Shown: piece by piece, positions 1 to 8,732 of the stretch
Numbering within the stretch: the stretch's first letter is position 1
Layout: every line of letters starts with the position of its first letter
Assembly (NCBI RefSeq): GCF_014262665.1
Contig: NZ_CP046883.1
Coordinates: 186,001 to 250,000, forward strand
Source: Corynebacterium anserum
GTDB taxonomy: Bacteria > Actinomycetota > Actinomycetes > Mycobacteriales > Mycobacteriaceae
Direction of reading: 5' to 3'
DNA: 64,000 bases
Made by a program: the position numbers and the translations under genes
The notes under the pieces: model-generated
Database searches by the model: none
The model's input: only the letters and a program-made list of their open reading frames with translations
What the model was told of the DNA's origin: nothing

Positions 1-1699
1 GAGCTGCGCGGGTTTCAGAGCCGATCTTGCGAGCCAGCTTGAGGTTCAACTCGTCCTGCAGCTGCAGCGGAGGAGCAGGGTAACCGGCCTGACGGCCAGC
101 GGCCTCAATCACGGATGGATCGATACCCTCAGCCAACATGCGCATAGCCTCGTTCAGGAAGAAACCAATGACGCGTGAGGTGTAGAAACCACGGGAGTCA
201 TTCACCACAATTGGGGTCTTGCGGATCTGGCCCGTGAAGTCCAAGGCAGCGGCAACGGTCTCATCCGATGTCTCCTCACCCTTGATGATCTCCACGAGAG
301 GCATCTTGTCTACGGGGGAGAAGAAGTGAATACCAATGAAATCCTTCGGACGTGTCACCCCAGCGGCCAGTTCGGTGATTGGCAGAGTGGAGGTGTTGGA
401 ACCCAAGAGGCAGTCTTCAGGCACGGCGGCCTCGATCTCGGCCCAGACCTTGTGCTTGAGTTCGGTGTTCTCAAACACGGCCTCGATGACGATGTCGCAA
501 TCCCCGAGATCAGAGTAATCCACGGATGGCGTGATGCGATCCAGCAGAGCCTTGGATTTCTCTTCGGTCGTGCGGCCGCGTTCCAGAGCCTTAGCTTCAA
601 GCTTCTCGGAGTAGCTCTTGCCCTTTTCGGCAGCAGCCATTTCGATGTCTTTGAGGACAACCTCCATGCCGGCCTTAGCCGCCACATAAGCGATGGCGGC
701 GCCCATCATGCCAGCGCCAACCATACCGAGCTTCTTGAATTTCTTCTTCTCGATACCCTGTGGACGGGAACCGCCGCCATTGCAGTGCTGTAGATCGAAG
801 AAGAACGCTTGCATCATGTTCTTCGCGGTGGAACCGCACACGAGCTCGACGAAGTAACGAGTCTCGATGATGGTTGCCTCTTCGATATTGCGCATCTGGG
901 CACCCTCGACAGCGGCCTTAAGGATGGCCTGTGGAGCAGGCATCGGTGCACCCTTGAGCTGTTTGGTGATGTTCGCCGGGAAGGATGGCAAAATGGCTGC
1001 CAAGGCTGGGGTGGTTGGGGTGCCACCAGGGATCTTGTAACCCTTAACATCCCATGGCTGGGTTGCATCCGGGTTGTCTTTGATCCACTGCTTTGCCGTG
1101 TCAATCAACGAGTCTGCTGGAGCGATTTCATCCACCAGACTAGCCTTGACTGCGGCTTCAGCATTGAACTGACGCCCGGTGGTTAGCACCTTGAGCAGCG
1201 CATCCTGCAGACCCAGCATGCGTACCACGCGGGATACGCCACCACCGCCAGGCAGCAGGCCCAGGGTGACCTCGGGGAGGCCGAACTTGGCACCCTTGGC
1301 GTCGGTAGCGATGCGGTGATGGGTGGCCAGAGCAATTTCCAGGCCGCCGCCCAGCGCCGTGCCGTTCAAGGCAGCGACCACGGGAACGCCTAGGGTCTCT
1401 AGCGTGCGCATCGTGGCCTTCATGTCGTTGAGACGCTGAGTTAGTGGTGCGGCATCGTCCGGTCCTGCGGTGATCATGGACTTGATATCTCCGCCAGCAA
1501 ACCAGGTGGACTTAGCGGAGCTAATTACGACACCCTTGACTTCGCCAGACTCCACGGATTCCTTTACCTTGTCAATGGTGGCGGGGAAGTCGGCAAAGAA
1601 GGTGTCATTCATGGTGTTGACCGGCTGATTGGGATCATCCATGGTCAGGGTGAGGATGCCGTCAGCGTCGATCTCCCACTTGAACATGTTGTCGCTCAT
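1..1699 (-). CDS. fadB: FadB-like multifunctional fatty-acid oxidation enzyme (enoyl-CoA hydratase / 3-hydroxyacyl-CoA dehydrogenase), partial
   Basis: About 566 codons are visible and the 3' end lies outside the window. The N-terminal part is a crotonase (enoyl-CoA hydratase) domain with the oxyanion-hole segments WFAGGDIKSM and GTALGGGLEIALA. The second part is a 3-hydroxyacyl-CoA dehydrogenase, with an NAD-binding GMVGAGMMGAAIA motif and the HFFSPVDKMPLVE segment holding the catalytic His. In the family these domains hydrate enoyl-CoA and oxidise 3-hydroxyacyl-CoA in cytoplasmic beta-oxidation. The start ATG at 1699 is preceded by an AGGAGA ribosome site. It lies 60 bp downstream of the thiolase gene on the same strand, so the two probably form an operon making a FadA/FadB complex. 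Epimerase activity cannot be judged because the C-terminus is missing. Confidence 0.93.
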   Translation of the reverse strand, partial: MSDNMFKWEIDADGILTLTMDDPNQPVNTMNDTFFADFPATIDKVKESVESGEVKGVVISSAKSTWFAGGDIKSMITAGPDDAAPLTQRLNDMKATMRTLETLGVPVVAALNGTALGGGLEIALATHHRIATDAKGAKFGLPEVTLGLLPGGGGVSRVVRMLGLQDALLKVLTTGRQFNAEAAVKASLVDEIAPADSLIDTAKQWIKDNPDATQPWDVKGYKIPGGTPTTPALAAILPSFPANITKQLKGAPMPAPQAILKAAVEGAQMRNIEEATIIETRYFVELVCGSTAKNMMQAFFFDLQHCNGGGSRPQGIEKKKFKKLGMVGAGMMGAAIAYVAAKAGMEVVLKDIEMAAAEKGKSYSEKLEAKALERGRTTEEKSKALLDRITPSVDYSDLGDCDIVIEAVFENTELKHKVWAEIEAAVPEDCLLGSNTSTLPITELAAGVTRPKDFIGIHFFSPVDKMPLVEIIKGEETSDETVAAALDFTGQIRKTPIVVNDSRGFYTSRVIGFFLNEAMRMLAEGIDPSVIEAAGRQAGYPAPPLQLQDELNLKLARKIGSETRAA

Positions 1700-1759
1700 T
1701 GTTTCTCCTGTATGTGTCTTTCAGGTGTGAGTGTTATCTCGGAAAAAGGGGAGTCGCGC

Positions 1760-2989
1760 TTACACGCGCTCGATGATGGTGGCCACGCCCATACCGGCAG
1801 CAACACACAGGGTGATGAGTGCGTAACGGCCACCAGTGCGGTGCAACTCGTCTACGGCGGTGCCGGTGATGATGGCGCCCGTTGCTCCCAGTGGGTGACC
1901 CATTGCGATGGCGCCACCGGAGATGTTCAGCTTCTCGTCTGGAATGTTGAGTTCCTTTTGTGCACGCAGCACAACGGAGGAGAAGGCCTCGTTGATCTCC
2001 CATACGTCGATGTCCTCAGGCTTCAGGCCGGCCTTGGCCAGAGCGGCGCGTGCCGCCGGGGCTGGGGCGGTGAGCATGATGGTTGGCTCTACGCCGGTAG
2101 TGGCAACGGACACCACCCGGGCGCGTGGTTCCAGACCCATGTCGGAGCCGGCCTTTTCAGAGCCCACAGCGATCAGGGCGGCACCGTCTACGATGCCGGA
2201 CGAGTTACCGGCATGGTGGATGTGGTTGATGCGCTCGATTTGTGGGTACTTGGTTTGGGCAACGGCGTCGAAACCGCCCTGTTCACCGACAGCAGCGAAA
2301 GCTGGACGCAGGCCGGACAGGCTCTCGATGGTGGTTCCTGGGCGAATGGTTTCATCACGATCCAGAAGGGTCACGCCGTTGATGTCCTTGACGGGGACGA
2401 CGGTGCGGTCGAAGTGACCGTTTTCCCAGGCTTTGGCTGCGCGCTCGTGGGAGCGAACTGCCAGTCCGTCAATGTCTTCACGGCTCAATCCATCGAGGGT
2501 GGCGATGATATCCGCGGAGATGCCCTGCGGAATGAAGTCATTGTGGAAGTTGGAGGCAGGGTCCAGGGCGAGAGCGCCGCCGTCGGAACCCATAGGGACG
2601 CGGGACATAGACTCCACGCCACCGGCAAAAACGAGCTCGTCCCAACCGGAACGGACTTTCTGAGCGGCGAGGTTCACGGCAGTCAGGCCGGACGCGCAGT
2701 AGCGGTTAACCTGAACACCGGTTGCGGTGAAGGGGAGGCCGGCGTTCAGTGCGGCGGTACGGGCGATGTCCATGCCCTGGTCTCCGACTGGGGTTACGCA
2801 GCCTGCGATGATGTCATCGATGCGTTCTGGGTTGAGTCCTGGATTGCGTTCGAGGAGTGCCTCGATGAGGCCGCTGAGTAGATCAACAGGCTTGACGGTG
2901 TGGAGAGAGCCCCCCGGCTTGCCCTTGCCACGCGGGGTGCGGACTGCGTCGTAGATGAAGGCCTCTGGGGCGCCAGTGGTACTGGTCAT
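1760..2989 (-). CDS. fadA: acetyl-CoA C-acyltransferase (thiolase), FadA type
   Basis: The 409-residue product has the full thiolase layout: an N-terminal [10 protein letters not shown] segment, the acyl-accepting Cys at about residue 98 in NRYCASG, the [15 protein letters not shown] signature near the C-terminus, and the closing [14 protein letters not shown] motif with the second catalytic Cys. It cleaves 3-ketoacyl-CoA with CoA in the last beta-oxidation step. The open frame extends 41 codons further upstream, but ATG 2989 is preferred because AAGGAA lies just upstream and the extra residues do not look like thiolase. It precedes the FadB-like gene with a 60-bp gap. A long antisense reading frame through the gene is a codon-bias shadow. 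Confidence 0.95.
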   Translation of the reverse strand: MTSTTGAPEAFIYDAVRTPRGKGKPGGSLHTVKPVDLLSGLIEALLERNPGLNPERIDDIIAGCVTPVGDQGMDIARTAALNAGLPFTATGVQVNRYCASGLTAVNLAAQKVRSGWDELVFAGGVESMSRVPMGSDGGALALDPASNFHNDFIPQGISADIIATLDGLSREDIDGLAVRSHERAAKAWENGHFDRTVVPVKDINGVTLLDRDETIRPGTTIESLSGLRPAFAAVGEQGGFDAVAQTKYPQIERINHIHHAGNSSGIVDGAALIAVGSEKAGSDMGLEPRARVVSVATTGVEPTIMLTAPAPAARAALAKAGLKPEDIDVWEINEAFSSVVLRAQKELNIPDEKLNISGGAIAMGHPLGATGAIITGTAVDELHRTGGRYALITLCVAAGMGVATIIERV

Positions 2990-3123
2990 GACGTTCCTTA
3001 GGTTCCAATCTTCTTGTTGGTTGTGGAGAGAGCCGGTGCTGGATTGGATCCTGTGGGCGGCGGGGTTGAGGTTGTGTCTTATCTCGACGCCAAAAGTGTT
3101 CCAAGCCAACACGGCCGCTTCCG

Positions 3124-3139
3124 TGTGTCATACGTCACT
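3124..3139. promoter_or_regulatory. possible GlxR/CRP-type operator upstream of fadA
   Basis: TGTGTCATACGTCACT matches the corynebacterial GlxR consensus TGTGA-N6-TCACA except for symmetrical changes at the inner A of the left arm and the last A of the right arm, and has TA at the centre of the spacer. It lies about 135 bp upstream of the thiolase start, a plausible place for cAMP-dependent control of fatty-acid oxidation. This is a motif match by eye only. Confidence 0.35.
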
Positions 3140-3248
3140 CTACCTAAGAAAGGACAATTTAGTTGTACCAATATGTGTTTTTAGTACCCCCATCCCCCAA
3201 GCGCCCGCTTCGTCTACATGACAAACGAAAGCACATGCTTTGCCTATG

Positions 3249-3288
3249 TTTTTACGATGGAAATATGCGTAGGAAATATACGTAAAAA
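3249..3288. repeat. inverted repeat enclosing two 13-bp tandem repeats
   Basis: TTTTTACG at 3249-3256 is the exact inverse of CGTAAAAA at 3281-3288. Between them sit two tandem 13-bp units, GGAAATATGCGTA (3259-3271) and GGAAATATACGTA (3272-3284), differing at one base. The element lies between the methyltransferase 3' end and the thiolase promoter. It could be a terminator for the former or an operator for the latter. Confidence 0.5.
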
Positions 3289-3294
3289 TTCCTG

Positions 3295-4128
3295 CTACTT
3301 TTTGCGGAAAACCAGAACTAAGTTAGACACCGCAAACTCGCGGAACCCAGGGATGTGAACCATCCACCAGGCCCACCACGGATGGTAGCGAGGAAAAGCG
3401 GCGAGAAGTTCGGCGCGCGGCTCAGCCTCACCGCTGATGCGTTCGGCGTACCTTAAGCCGTCGGCACACCCCACGTTGAAGAGGCTTTCACCCCACCGAT
3501 TTTTCGGTTCTTTCCCGTGCTTCTTCTTATAACGGCGAGCGGCAAATTCACCACCGACATAGTGCTCCCACAGCCCTGTCTCATGGCCTCCGAAGGGGCC
3601 TAGCCAGCAGGTGTAGCTGTAGATCATTACCCCACCCGGCTTCGTCACGCGTAGCATTTCGTCGGCCATGCGCCAAGGCTCCGGCACGTGTTCGGCGACA
3701 TTGGAGCTGTATGTGATGTCAAAAGCGCTGTCGCGAAACGGTAAATCTAGCCCGGAACCGCGGACAGAGGATTGCAAGGTGATGCCGGCTGCTGCCATCT
3801 CACCGACGTCGGGTTCACAGGTGATGTAATCGGTGCCTGCCTTGTCGAATGCCACGCCGAAGTAGCCGGGTCCTCCGCCTACGTCGAGGATGCGGGTGCC
3901 AGTTAAAGACTCCTTGCCGCTGCCTTTCCAGATGGCTTCAATGAGGCGCACGGTGTCTCGCGCAAGCAGTCCGTAGAAGCGGTCGGGATCTGGTTGCTCA
4001 TATTTAAATGAGTCGAGCAGCGCGAAGGAACGGCGCAGGTGGGCCTGCTTTTTCCATGGTTGCAGAACCTTTGGAATGCGCAGGGCGGCATGCAGTTTCA
4101 TGGAGGATTGTGAGGTCTTTTTCAGCAT
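3295..4128 (-). CDS. class I SAM-dependent methyltransferase (Rv0224c-like)
   Basis: The 277-residue protein carries the class I methyltransferase motif I, ILDVGGGPGYFG, followed by the acidic strand YITCEPDVGEM, the DLPFRDSAFDITYSSNVAEHVPEP segment typical of motif II/III, and LRVTKPGGVMIYSY. It is predicted to be cytoplasmic and to use S-adenosylmethionine; the substrate is unknown. Gene order with the divergent glycosyltransferase and the envelope cluster matches M. tuberculosis Rv0224c-Rv0225, which suggests a lipid or glycan substrate. ATG 4128 is chosen because GGGAGA lies about 10 nt upstream; the frame is open to 4212, but that extension crosses the divergent gene's leader. A later Met at 4101 is the alternative. 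Confidence 0.85.
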   Translation of the reverse strand: MLKKTSQSSMKLHAALRIPKVLQPWKKQAHLRRSFALLDSFKYEQPDPDRFYGLLARDTVRLIEAIWKGSGKESLTGTRILDVGGGPGYFGVAFDKAGTDYITCEPDVGEMAAAGITLQSSVRGSGLDLPFRDSAFDITYSSNVAEHVPEPWRMADEMLRVTKPGGVMIYSYTCWLGPFGGHETGLWEHYVGGEFAARRYKKKHGKEPKNRWGESLFNVGCADGLRYAERISGEAEPRAELLAAFPRYHPWWAWWMVHIPGFREFAVSNLVLVFRKK

Positions 4129-4180
4129 TTTTATTATTCTCCCAGCACAAAATGTCTCAGCCGGTAAGGTACTACACATC

Positions 4181-5446
4181 ATGAAAGTAGTACTTCTTTG
4201 CTGGAGAGACACGAACCACCCAGAAGGTGGAGGCAGCGAGAGGTACCTGGAGCGTGTTGCACATTATCTTGCCGAACAAGGCCACGAGGTAGTGTTCCGC
4301 ACCGCCCGTTACCCAGGTTCCGCGCGCCGCGAAGTGATTCGAGAGACCCCTGAATCCAAGGGAGTGCTGTTCTCCCGTGGCGGAAGTAATCTCAGTGTGT
4401 ACCCCCGGGCGCTAGCGGCTCTCCTGGCCGTTCGTTGTGGCATCGGCCCGCTGAGGGATTTCAAAGATGCCGATGTGATCGTCGATACGCAAAATGGCGT
4501 GCCTTTTTTTGCCACTCTGGTGGCAGCAGCGCCGACTATCGTGCTCACCCACCACTGCCATCGTGAGCAGTGGTCTGTGGCCGGCCCTATTCTGTCACGA
4601 ATTGGCTGGTTGATTGAGTCGAAGATTTCGCCGTGGGTTCATCGCGCGTCGCGTTGGGTGACTGTGAGCCGTCCATCTGCCGATGAGCTGGTGGGCCTGG
4701 GGGTGGATGAGGATCATGTGGAGATTGTGCGGAATGGCGTGGATCCTTTGCCACCGATTGACTTTGAGGGCGACGCCACTAGTAACACCGTGCACCTGGT
4801 CACGCTTTCTCGTCTAGTTCCCCACAAGCAGGTAGAGCACGCCATGGATGCGGTTGCTGCGCTGGTACGTAGGCACCCAAATATTCGCTTGGACGTGATT
4901 GGCGATGGCTGGTGGGCCAAGAAACTACGGGAGTATGCCCATGATCTCGGCATTGAGCCATATGTGATCTTCCATGGTCATGTCACGGAAGAAATGAAGC
5001 ACCGTATTTTGCAGCGGGCAGATCTACACATCATGCCGTCACGCAAGGAAGGGTGGGGGCTGGCTGTTGTGGAAGCAGCTCAGCACGGTGTGGCGACTGT
5101 GGGCTACAAGTCTTCCGCGGGTTTGCGTGATTCTGTCGTGGATGGTGAAACCGGCTTATTGGCTGGCTCCGAGGGAGGCCTCATCAACGCGGTGGAGTGG
5201 TTGTTGGATAACCCGGAGGAGATGAAGAAGATGGGGAAGGCGGCCCTCGGACGCGCGGACGGGTTTAGTTGGAAGGCCACCGGCCGTGCGTGGGAATCAA
5301 TTCTCCGGGAAGTGGCGGGACTACCGCCCGCTGATGTTTCCCCAACGCCACCAGCGCCGATGATGCGAGCTCCGCGCCAGGAATTGCCACAGCGCCAACC
5401 CCAGTCCCAGCACGAAGACCAGCCCGAACATGGTCATGCCCACTAG
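4181..5446 (+). CDS. GT4-type glycosyltransferase (Rv0225-like)
   Basis: The product from ATG 4181 is 421 residues, a GT-B fold retaining glycosyltransferase. The N-terminus has a GGGSERYLERVAHYLAEQGHEV segment typical of the acceptor domain, and the C-terminal domain has TLSRLVPHKQVEHAMDA followed by the donor-site E-x7-E pattern in SRKEGWGLAVVEAA. The open frame starts 35 codons earlier, but the extension has no resemblance to the family and MKVVLLCW is a typical GT4 start. By synteny with Rv0225 it probably glycosylates an envelope glycolipid; donor and acceptor are unknown. The last 40 or so residues are Pro/Gln/His-rich and are read from DNA that also encodes the end of the convergent membrane protein. 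Confidence 0.88.
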   Translation: MKVVLLCWRDTNHPEGGGSERYLERVAHYLAEQGHEVVFRTARYPGSARREVIRETPESKGVLFSRGGSNLSVYPRALAALLAVRCGIGPLRDFKDADVIVDTQNGVPFFATLVAAAPTIVLTHHCHREQWSVAGPILSRIGWLIESKISPWVHRASRWVTVSRPSADELVGLGVDEDHVEIVRNGVDPLPPIDFEGDATSNTVHLVTLSRLVPHKQVEHAMDAVAALVRRHPNIRLDVIGDGWWAKKLREYAHDLGIEPYVIFHGHVTEEMKHRILQRADLHIMPSRKEGWGLAVVEAAQHGVATVGYKSSAGLRDSVVDGETGLLAGSEGGLINAVEWLLDNPEEMKKMGKAALGRADGFSWKATGRAWESILREVAGLPPADVSPTPPAPMMRAPRQELPQRQPQSQHEDQPEHGHAH

Positions 5447-7099
5447 CAGTGGCATGACGGACTGCGTGTGTGGCAACGACGTAGGGTGAGCAACGTGGTA
5501 GAGCTCGAGCCCGCTATCACGGACAACGAGGCGGTGGTGGCTCAGCACTTGATCTGCCTTGCTTATATCTACGCCTGAGTGTGGGGAGGTACGATCCACG
5601 ACCACCCACTCCACCGCATTCTTAGCGAGGATGTCTTCGCCGCGCATGGTCAATCTCAGCAGGTGCATGGTGTCTGGATTCCCGTCCACCAACTGGTCGT
5701 TGACGATGAGGTACCCGGGGTCGAGCGGGCGTCCGGGCATGAGTTTCAATGCTGGATCGAGCACGGGAACTCCGTTGTCCAGGCGATAGTTGCCTGGAGG
5801 CAGCAGTAGCGTCGAATGATCTGGAGAACTAGATACTGCCTCTACGATGCGCTGCCACGCCGGGTTGAGTGCACGTTGTTCCAGTGGGCGGACGTCGCGT
5901 GGGAACGTGGGCACGGTAGCGATCACCAATGCGGCCAAGACCGCACTCAACACCCGGGTGATGTTTTTTGACGAAGCGGATTTCTGTGGTGGGGCGACGC
6001 TCTGCAACGCATAGGCGAACATCAGTACCATCCCTGGCAACGCCAGGGCGACGAATTTCTGAGAGTCTCGAAAGAGACCAGCGCCTGGGATATGTTCCAC
6101 GAACATTCCGGCCACCACTAGCCCGCTGGTGGTGGACAAGAGCCAAGGTATGACTATGCAGGCTACGGTGATTCCCGCGACGACCGGAAACGCACGACAG
6201 AGCTGCCGGAAGCCGATCAACATGAATGCACAGATCCCCACACTGAGCCAGGCGACGAGCGCGGTACGGGAGGAAGGAACTGCTTGCGCATTCCAGATGC
6301 CTCCCAGACCCGCGAGGCCACCAAGCGTGCCCACGCCCTCTTCCGCGCGGGCGGCAAAAGCCTGCACGGATAAGGAATCGGATTTGACGTTGGGGTTGTT
6401 GATGACGGTGATGAGTGCCCACGGCAGGGCCAGTACAGCGAGAGTCACGAGAGTACCCAGGCGATAGCGTGTGCGACGTTCGAATGCCAGCGCAATCACC
6501 CCTCCGAGGAACCATCCTGTGGGCGTGAAAGCGCAGAAAACCAGCGCGATTTTCTGCATGCCCCGCAGCCCAGCGATGGAGAAATACGCCAACGGGGCAA
6601 GTAGCCATGCCGCCGTGGCTACGGTCCAATGGCCTTGGAGCAGACGCTCGATGCTGTAGGGGTTCCAGATGGTGAATAGAGAGACAACCATCTGGATAGG
6701 TAGAGCTGCATGTGCCGTATGTTCCACCAACCGAGCACTGAAAATCACCCCCAGAATGCTGCAGAACACGATGAACCAGGAGGTAAATACCGTGGCGGGG
6801 ATTATCGGTGAGAATAACGCCAGGATTGTATCCTGCGGAACCGCTCGGGGCGCGCCTTCGGAGATTCCCTTTGCCAGATCATTCAACGGCATGTGATAGG
6901 GGATCATCATGTCCCTGACCATGTATGCGTAGTTTTCGCGGGAGAGAAAGAGCCCCTTCCAGAAGGGCCAGAGCGTGACCACCGATACGCACACTGCCCA
7001 TAAGGGGATGATGAGGCGGTTGTGCGTCTTTGAAGGAGAGAGGTGGTTTAAAGAGAACGCGGAGGTCTGCGAGGAAGTTGGGCGAGTGGGCACACCCAC
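5321..7099 (-). CDS. polytopic integral membrane protein (Rv0226c-like)
   Basis: The 592-residue protein has an N-terminal cytoplasmic tail, about ten or more hydrophobic segments such as LIIPLWAVCVSVVTLWPFW and FGLVFVLGLGLALWQFL, and a soluble stretch around residues 420-540 (ALNPAWQRIVEAVSSSPDHSTLLLPPG) that resembles the extracytoplasmic part of GT-C type glycosyltransferases. Position and size match Rv0226c of mycobacteria, which is conserved in the same envelope cluster but has no established activity that I know of. The frame opens with GTG at 7099; GTG at 7093 has a better-spaced AGGA and may be the real start. Its 3' end overlaps the convergent glycosyltransferase gene by 126 bp. Confidence 0.85.
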   Translation of the reverse strand: MGVPTRPTSSQTSAFSLNHLSPSKTHNRLIIPLWAVCVSVVTLWPFWKGLFLSRENYAYMVRDMMIPYHMPLNDLAKGISEGAPRAVPQDTILALFSPIIPATVFTSWFIVFCSILGVIFSARLVEHTAHAALPIQMVVSLFTIWNPYSIERLLQGHWTVATAAWLLAPLAYFSIAGLRGMQKIALVFCAFTPTGWFLGGVIALAFERRTRYRLGTLVTLAVLALPWALITVINNPNVKSDSLSVQAFAARAEEGVGTLGGLAGLGGIWNAQAVPSSRTALVAWLSVGICAFMLIGFRQLCRAFPVVAGITVACIVIPWLLSTTSGLVVAGMFVEHIPGAGLFRDSQKFVALALPGMVLMFAYALQSVAPPQKSASSKNITRVLSAVLAALVIATVPTFPRDVRPLEQRALNPAWQRIVEAVSSSPDHSTLLLPPGNYRLDNGVPVLDPALKLMPGRPLDPGYLIVNDQLVDGNPDTMHLLRLTMRGEDILAKNAVEWVVVDRTSPHSGVDISKADQVLSHHRLVVRDSGLELYHVAHPTSLPHTQSVMPLLVGMTMFGLVFVLGLGLALWQFLARSSHHRRWWRWGNISGR

Positions 7100-7146
7100 A
7101 TCCTAGGTAAAGGTGAATGGGTACAGGAAAAGAACAGCAAAAAGAC

Positions 7147-7177
7147 GCCCGTGACTTCCGGTGAGGAAGCCACGGGC
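7147..7177 (-). terminator. rho-independent terminator of the DUF3068 gene
   Basis: Arms 7147-7159 and 7165-7177 pair over 13 positions with one mismatch, around a 5-nt loop. On the minus strand the stem is followed by GTCTTTTT, a run of five U in the transcript. It lies about 180 bp past the stop of the DUF3068 gene. Confidence 0.75.
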
Positions 7178-7353
7178 TGGAAGTGGGGCGAGGCTGGGAA
7201 CAGCATCCTCCGCAACCTGAGAGGTCAGGACCCCAGTGTGCGGGTGAGCTGGGGTGTTTCTCGCAGCCTCTGCCTCATTACGCCGTCAGAGTTGATGAAG
7301 CACTCTGAGCGTGAAAGGAATATCTTCCCGCTGGGGAAGAACTTCCCCTGTGA

Positions 7354-8571
7354 CTAGGAGCGGCGATGGAGAACAAAGCCGATAACTGCAAGCAGGATGC
7401 CGACGATGCCCAGGATCCATGGGAGGGTGGTGCCCATGGTGGTGAGGCGATCAGCGTTTTCCTTGGCCTTGGCGCTAATGCGCTCTGCGGTTGCGTCCGA
7501 CCACTTGCCTGGGAAGTACATGGCGGTGCGCTGTGGGTTAGCCATCTCACGTTCGCGGTTCTCAGGCTCGGCGAGCTTATTAGCCTCGTCCTGATCCTGC
7601 GCGTAGTACATCCAGACCTCTTCCTGGCCCATGACGATCATGCCGGTCTTTGGCTCGACATTGATGATGCGCTTGATGGTGTAGTAGCGGGACATCTCCA
7701 CATCAGGGTTGTCCTTGTCCTCGCTATTTGCAGCGCCCTCGGCCTTCTTCTTGATTGCGGATGGCTTGATGTCATCCTTCTTCAAGCCCCACTTCTTTGC
7801 AGGGAAGGTCAGGCGCAGGGTGGATAGAGCTGCTTCGTCAGCCTTGTCGATCTTGCCGTCGGCAGCCAGCATGTCGTGAATACCAGGGTAAATTTCGACT
7901 GGTGGGACGTCTTGTTCAAAACGGTAAGTCTTCAGACCGCGGAGATCTTCTTCTCCCACGAAGTCGATATCGTGCGTGGTCATGGTCTGAATGTCGAAGT
8001 ATGGGTAGGACTTCTTGTCAGTGCCCATTGGGAACTGGTACTGAACGCCTGGGCGTACGAATGGCTCATTGGAGGACTTGAAGCCGCCCTCGCTAGATTG
8101 AGCCTCACCTGGCTGAAGATCCACAGTGGAGACGGGATCTTCGACTGGCAGCTGGGTCTTGCGATCCAGCTGGATGCGCTCGACAGACGCAGAGAGCAGG
8201 TTCTGTGGTTCCTTGCGATCCGTACGGATCACGGAGTTACCGACCTCAAGGGTGACGATGTCCTTGTTTGAAGGTTCCTGAACCACAACGAAACGCTGGG
8301 ACTGTACCGGGGTGTCCTTGCCGATGAAGCAGGAGACCTCAGGATTCTTGCCCTTACATTCCGGCTTGGAAGCGTTCTTGCTTAGAGGCTTATCTGCAGC
8401 AACTGCGGAGGAATCTAACAGAATGCCTGGGGTTGGTACAGTGCCTGAGGAGGACACGGTGTTCAAAGGGATTACCTTGCCCTTAGGAACAACGTAGGTT
8501 GGAAGCGCGATCGCGAACACCAGGGAAGCGGTGCCCAGGAAGATCAGCGCGAAGGAGAGAATCTTCTTCAT
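7354..8571 (-). CDS. DUF3068 envelope protein (Rv0227c / NCgl2760-like, PgfA family)
   Basis: The 405-residue protein has an N-terminal membrane anchor (ILSFALIFLGTASLVFAIALP), a large extracytoplasmic domain and a C-terminal membrane helix (LPWILGIVGILLAVIGFVL) followed by HRRS. This is the DUF3068 layout. Homologues in mycobacteria (PgfA, MSMEG_0317) have been linked to MmpL3 and trehalose-monomycolate trafficking, and the C. glutamicum homologue to lipomannan/lipoarabinomannan maturation; this is recalled from the literature. ATG 8571 has AGGAAA upstream. The gene is divergent from the TmaT-like acyltransferase, as in other Corynebacteriales, and is followed by a terminator. Confidence 0.9.
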   Translation of the reverse strand: MKKILSFALIFLGTASLVFAIALPTYVVPKGKVIPLNTVSSSGTVPTPGILLDSSAVAADKPLSKNASKPECKGKNPEVSCFIGKDTPVQSQRFVVVQEPSNKDIVTLEVGNSVIRTDRKEPQNLLSASVERIQLDRKTQLPVEDPVSTVDLQPGEAQSSEGGFKSSNEPFVRPGVQYQFPMGTDKKSYPYFDIQTMTTHDIDFVGEEDLRGLKTYRFEQDVPPVEIYPGIHDMLAADGKIDKADEAALSTLRLTFPAKKWGLKKDDIKPSAIKKKAEGAANSEDKDNPDVEMSRYYTIKRIINVEPKTGMIVMGQEEVWMYYAQDQDEANKLAEPENREREMANPQRTAMYFPGKWSDATAERISAKAKENADRLTTMGTTLPWILGIVGILLAVIGFVLHRRS

Positions 8572-8608
8572 TGACTCATTTCCTGACCGTTGGATGTGTA
8601 AAACATGT

Positions 8609-8622
8609 GTGCCTTATGGCAC
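8609..8622. promoter_or_regulatory. inverted repeat in the divergent DUF3068/acyltransferase promoter
   Basis: GTGCC-TTAT-GGCAC is a perfect 5-bp inverted repeat in the 161-bp gap between the two divergent envelope genes. It could be an operator for a shared regulator. Nothing else supports it. Confidence 0.3.
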
Positions 8623-8732
8623 GCAACTGGTCATACTTTAGCGAACGAAAACAGTATGCAAGCAAAAATGAACATATTTCTATTTTCGGCGTGTTTAGAA
8701 ACAACCTTCGGATACGATGTCTCCGAGACACT

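Noticed and set aside
326-1186. several + strand frames
   Set aside because: They are shadows of the partial FadB-like gene read on the minus strand, which has no stop in the window.
1712-2881. 389-codon + strand frame
   Set aside because: It is antisense to the thiolase gene, whose motifs and ribosome site are clear; long antisense frames are common in GC-rich genes.
5829-6629. 266-codon minus frame
   Set aside because: Different frame inside the Rv0226c-like membrane protein; Arg/His/Cys-rich composition unlike a real protein.
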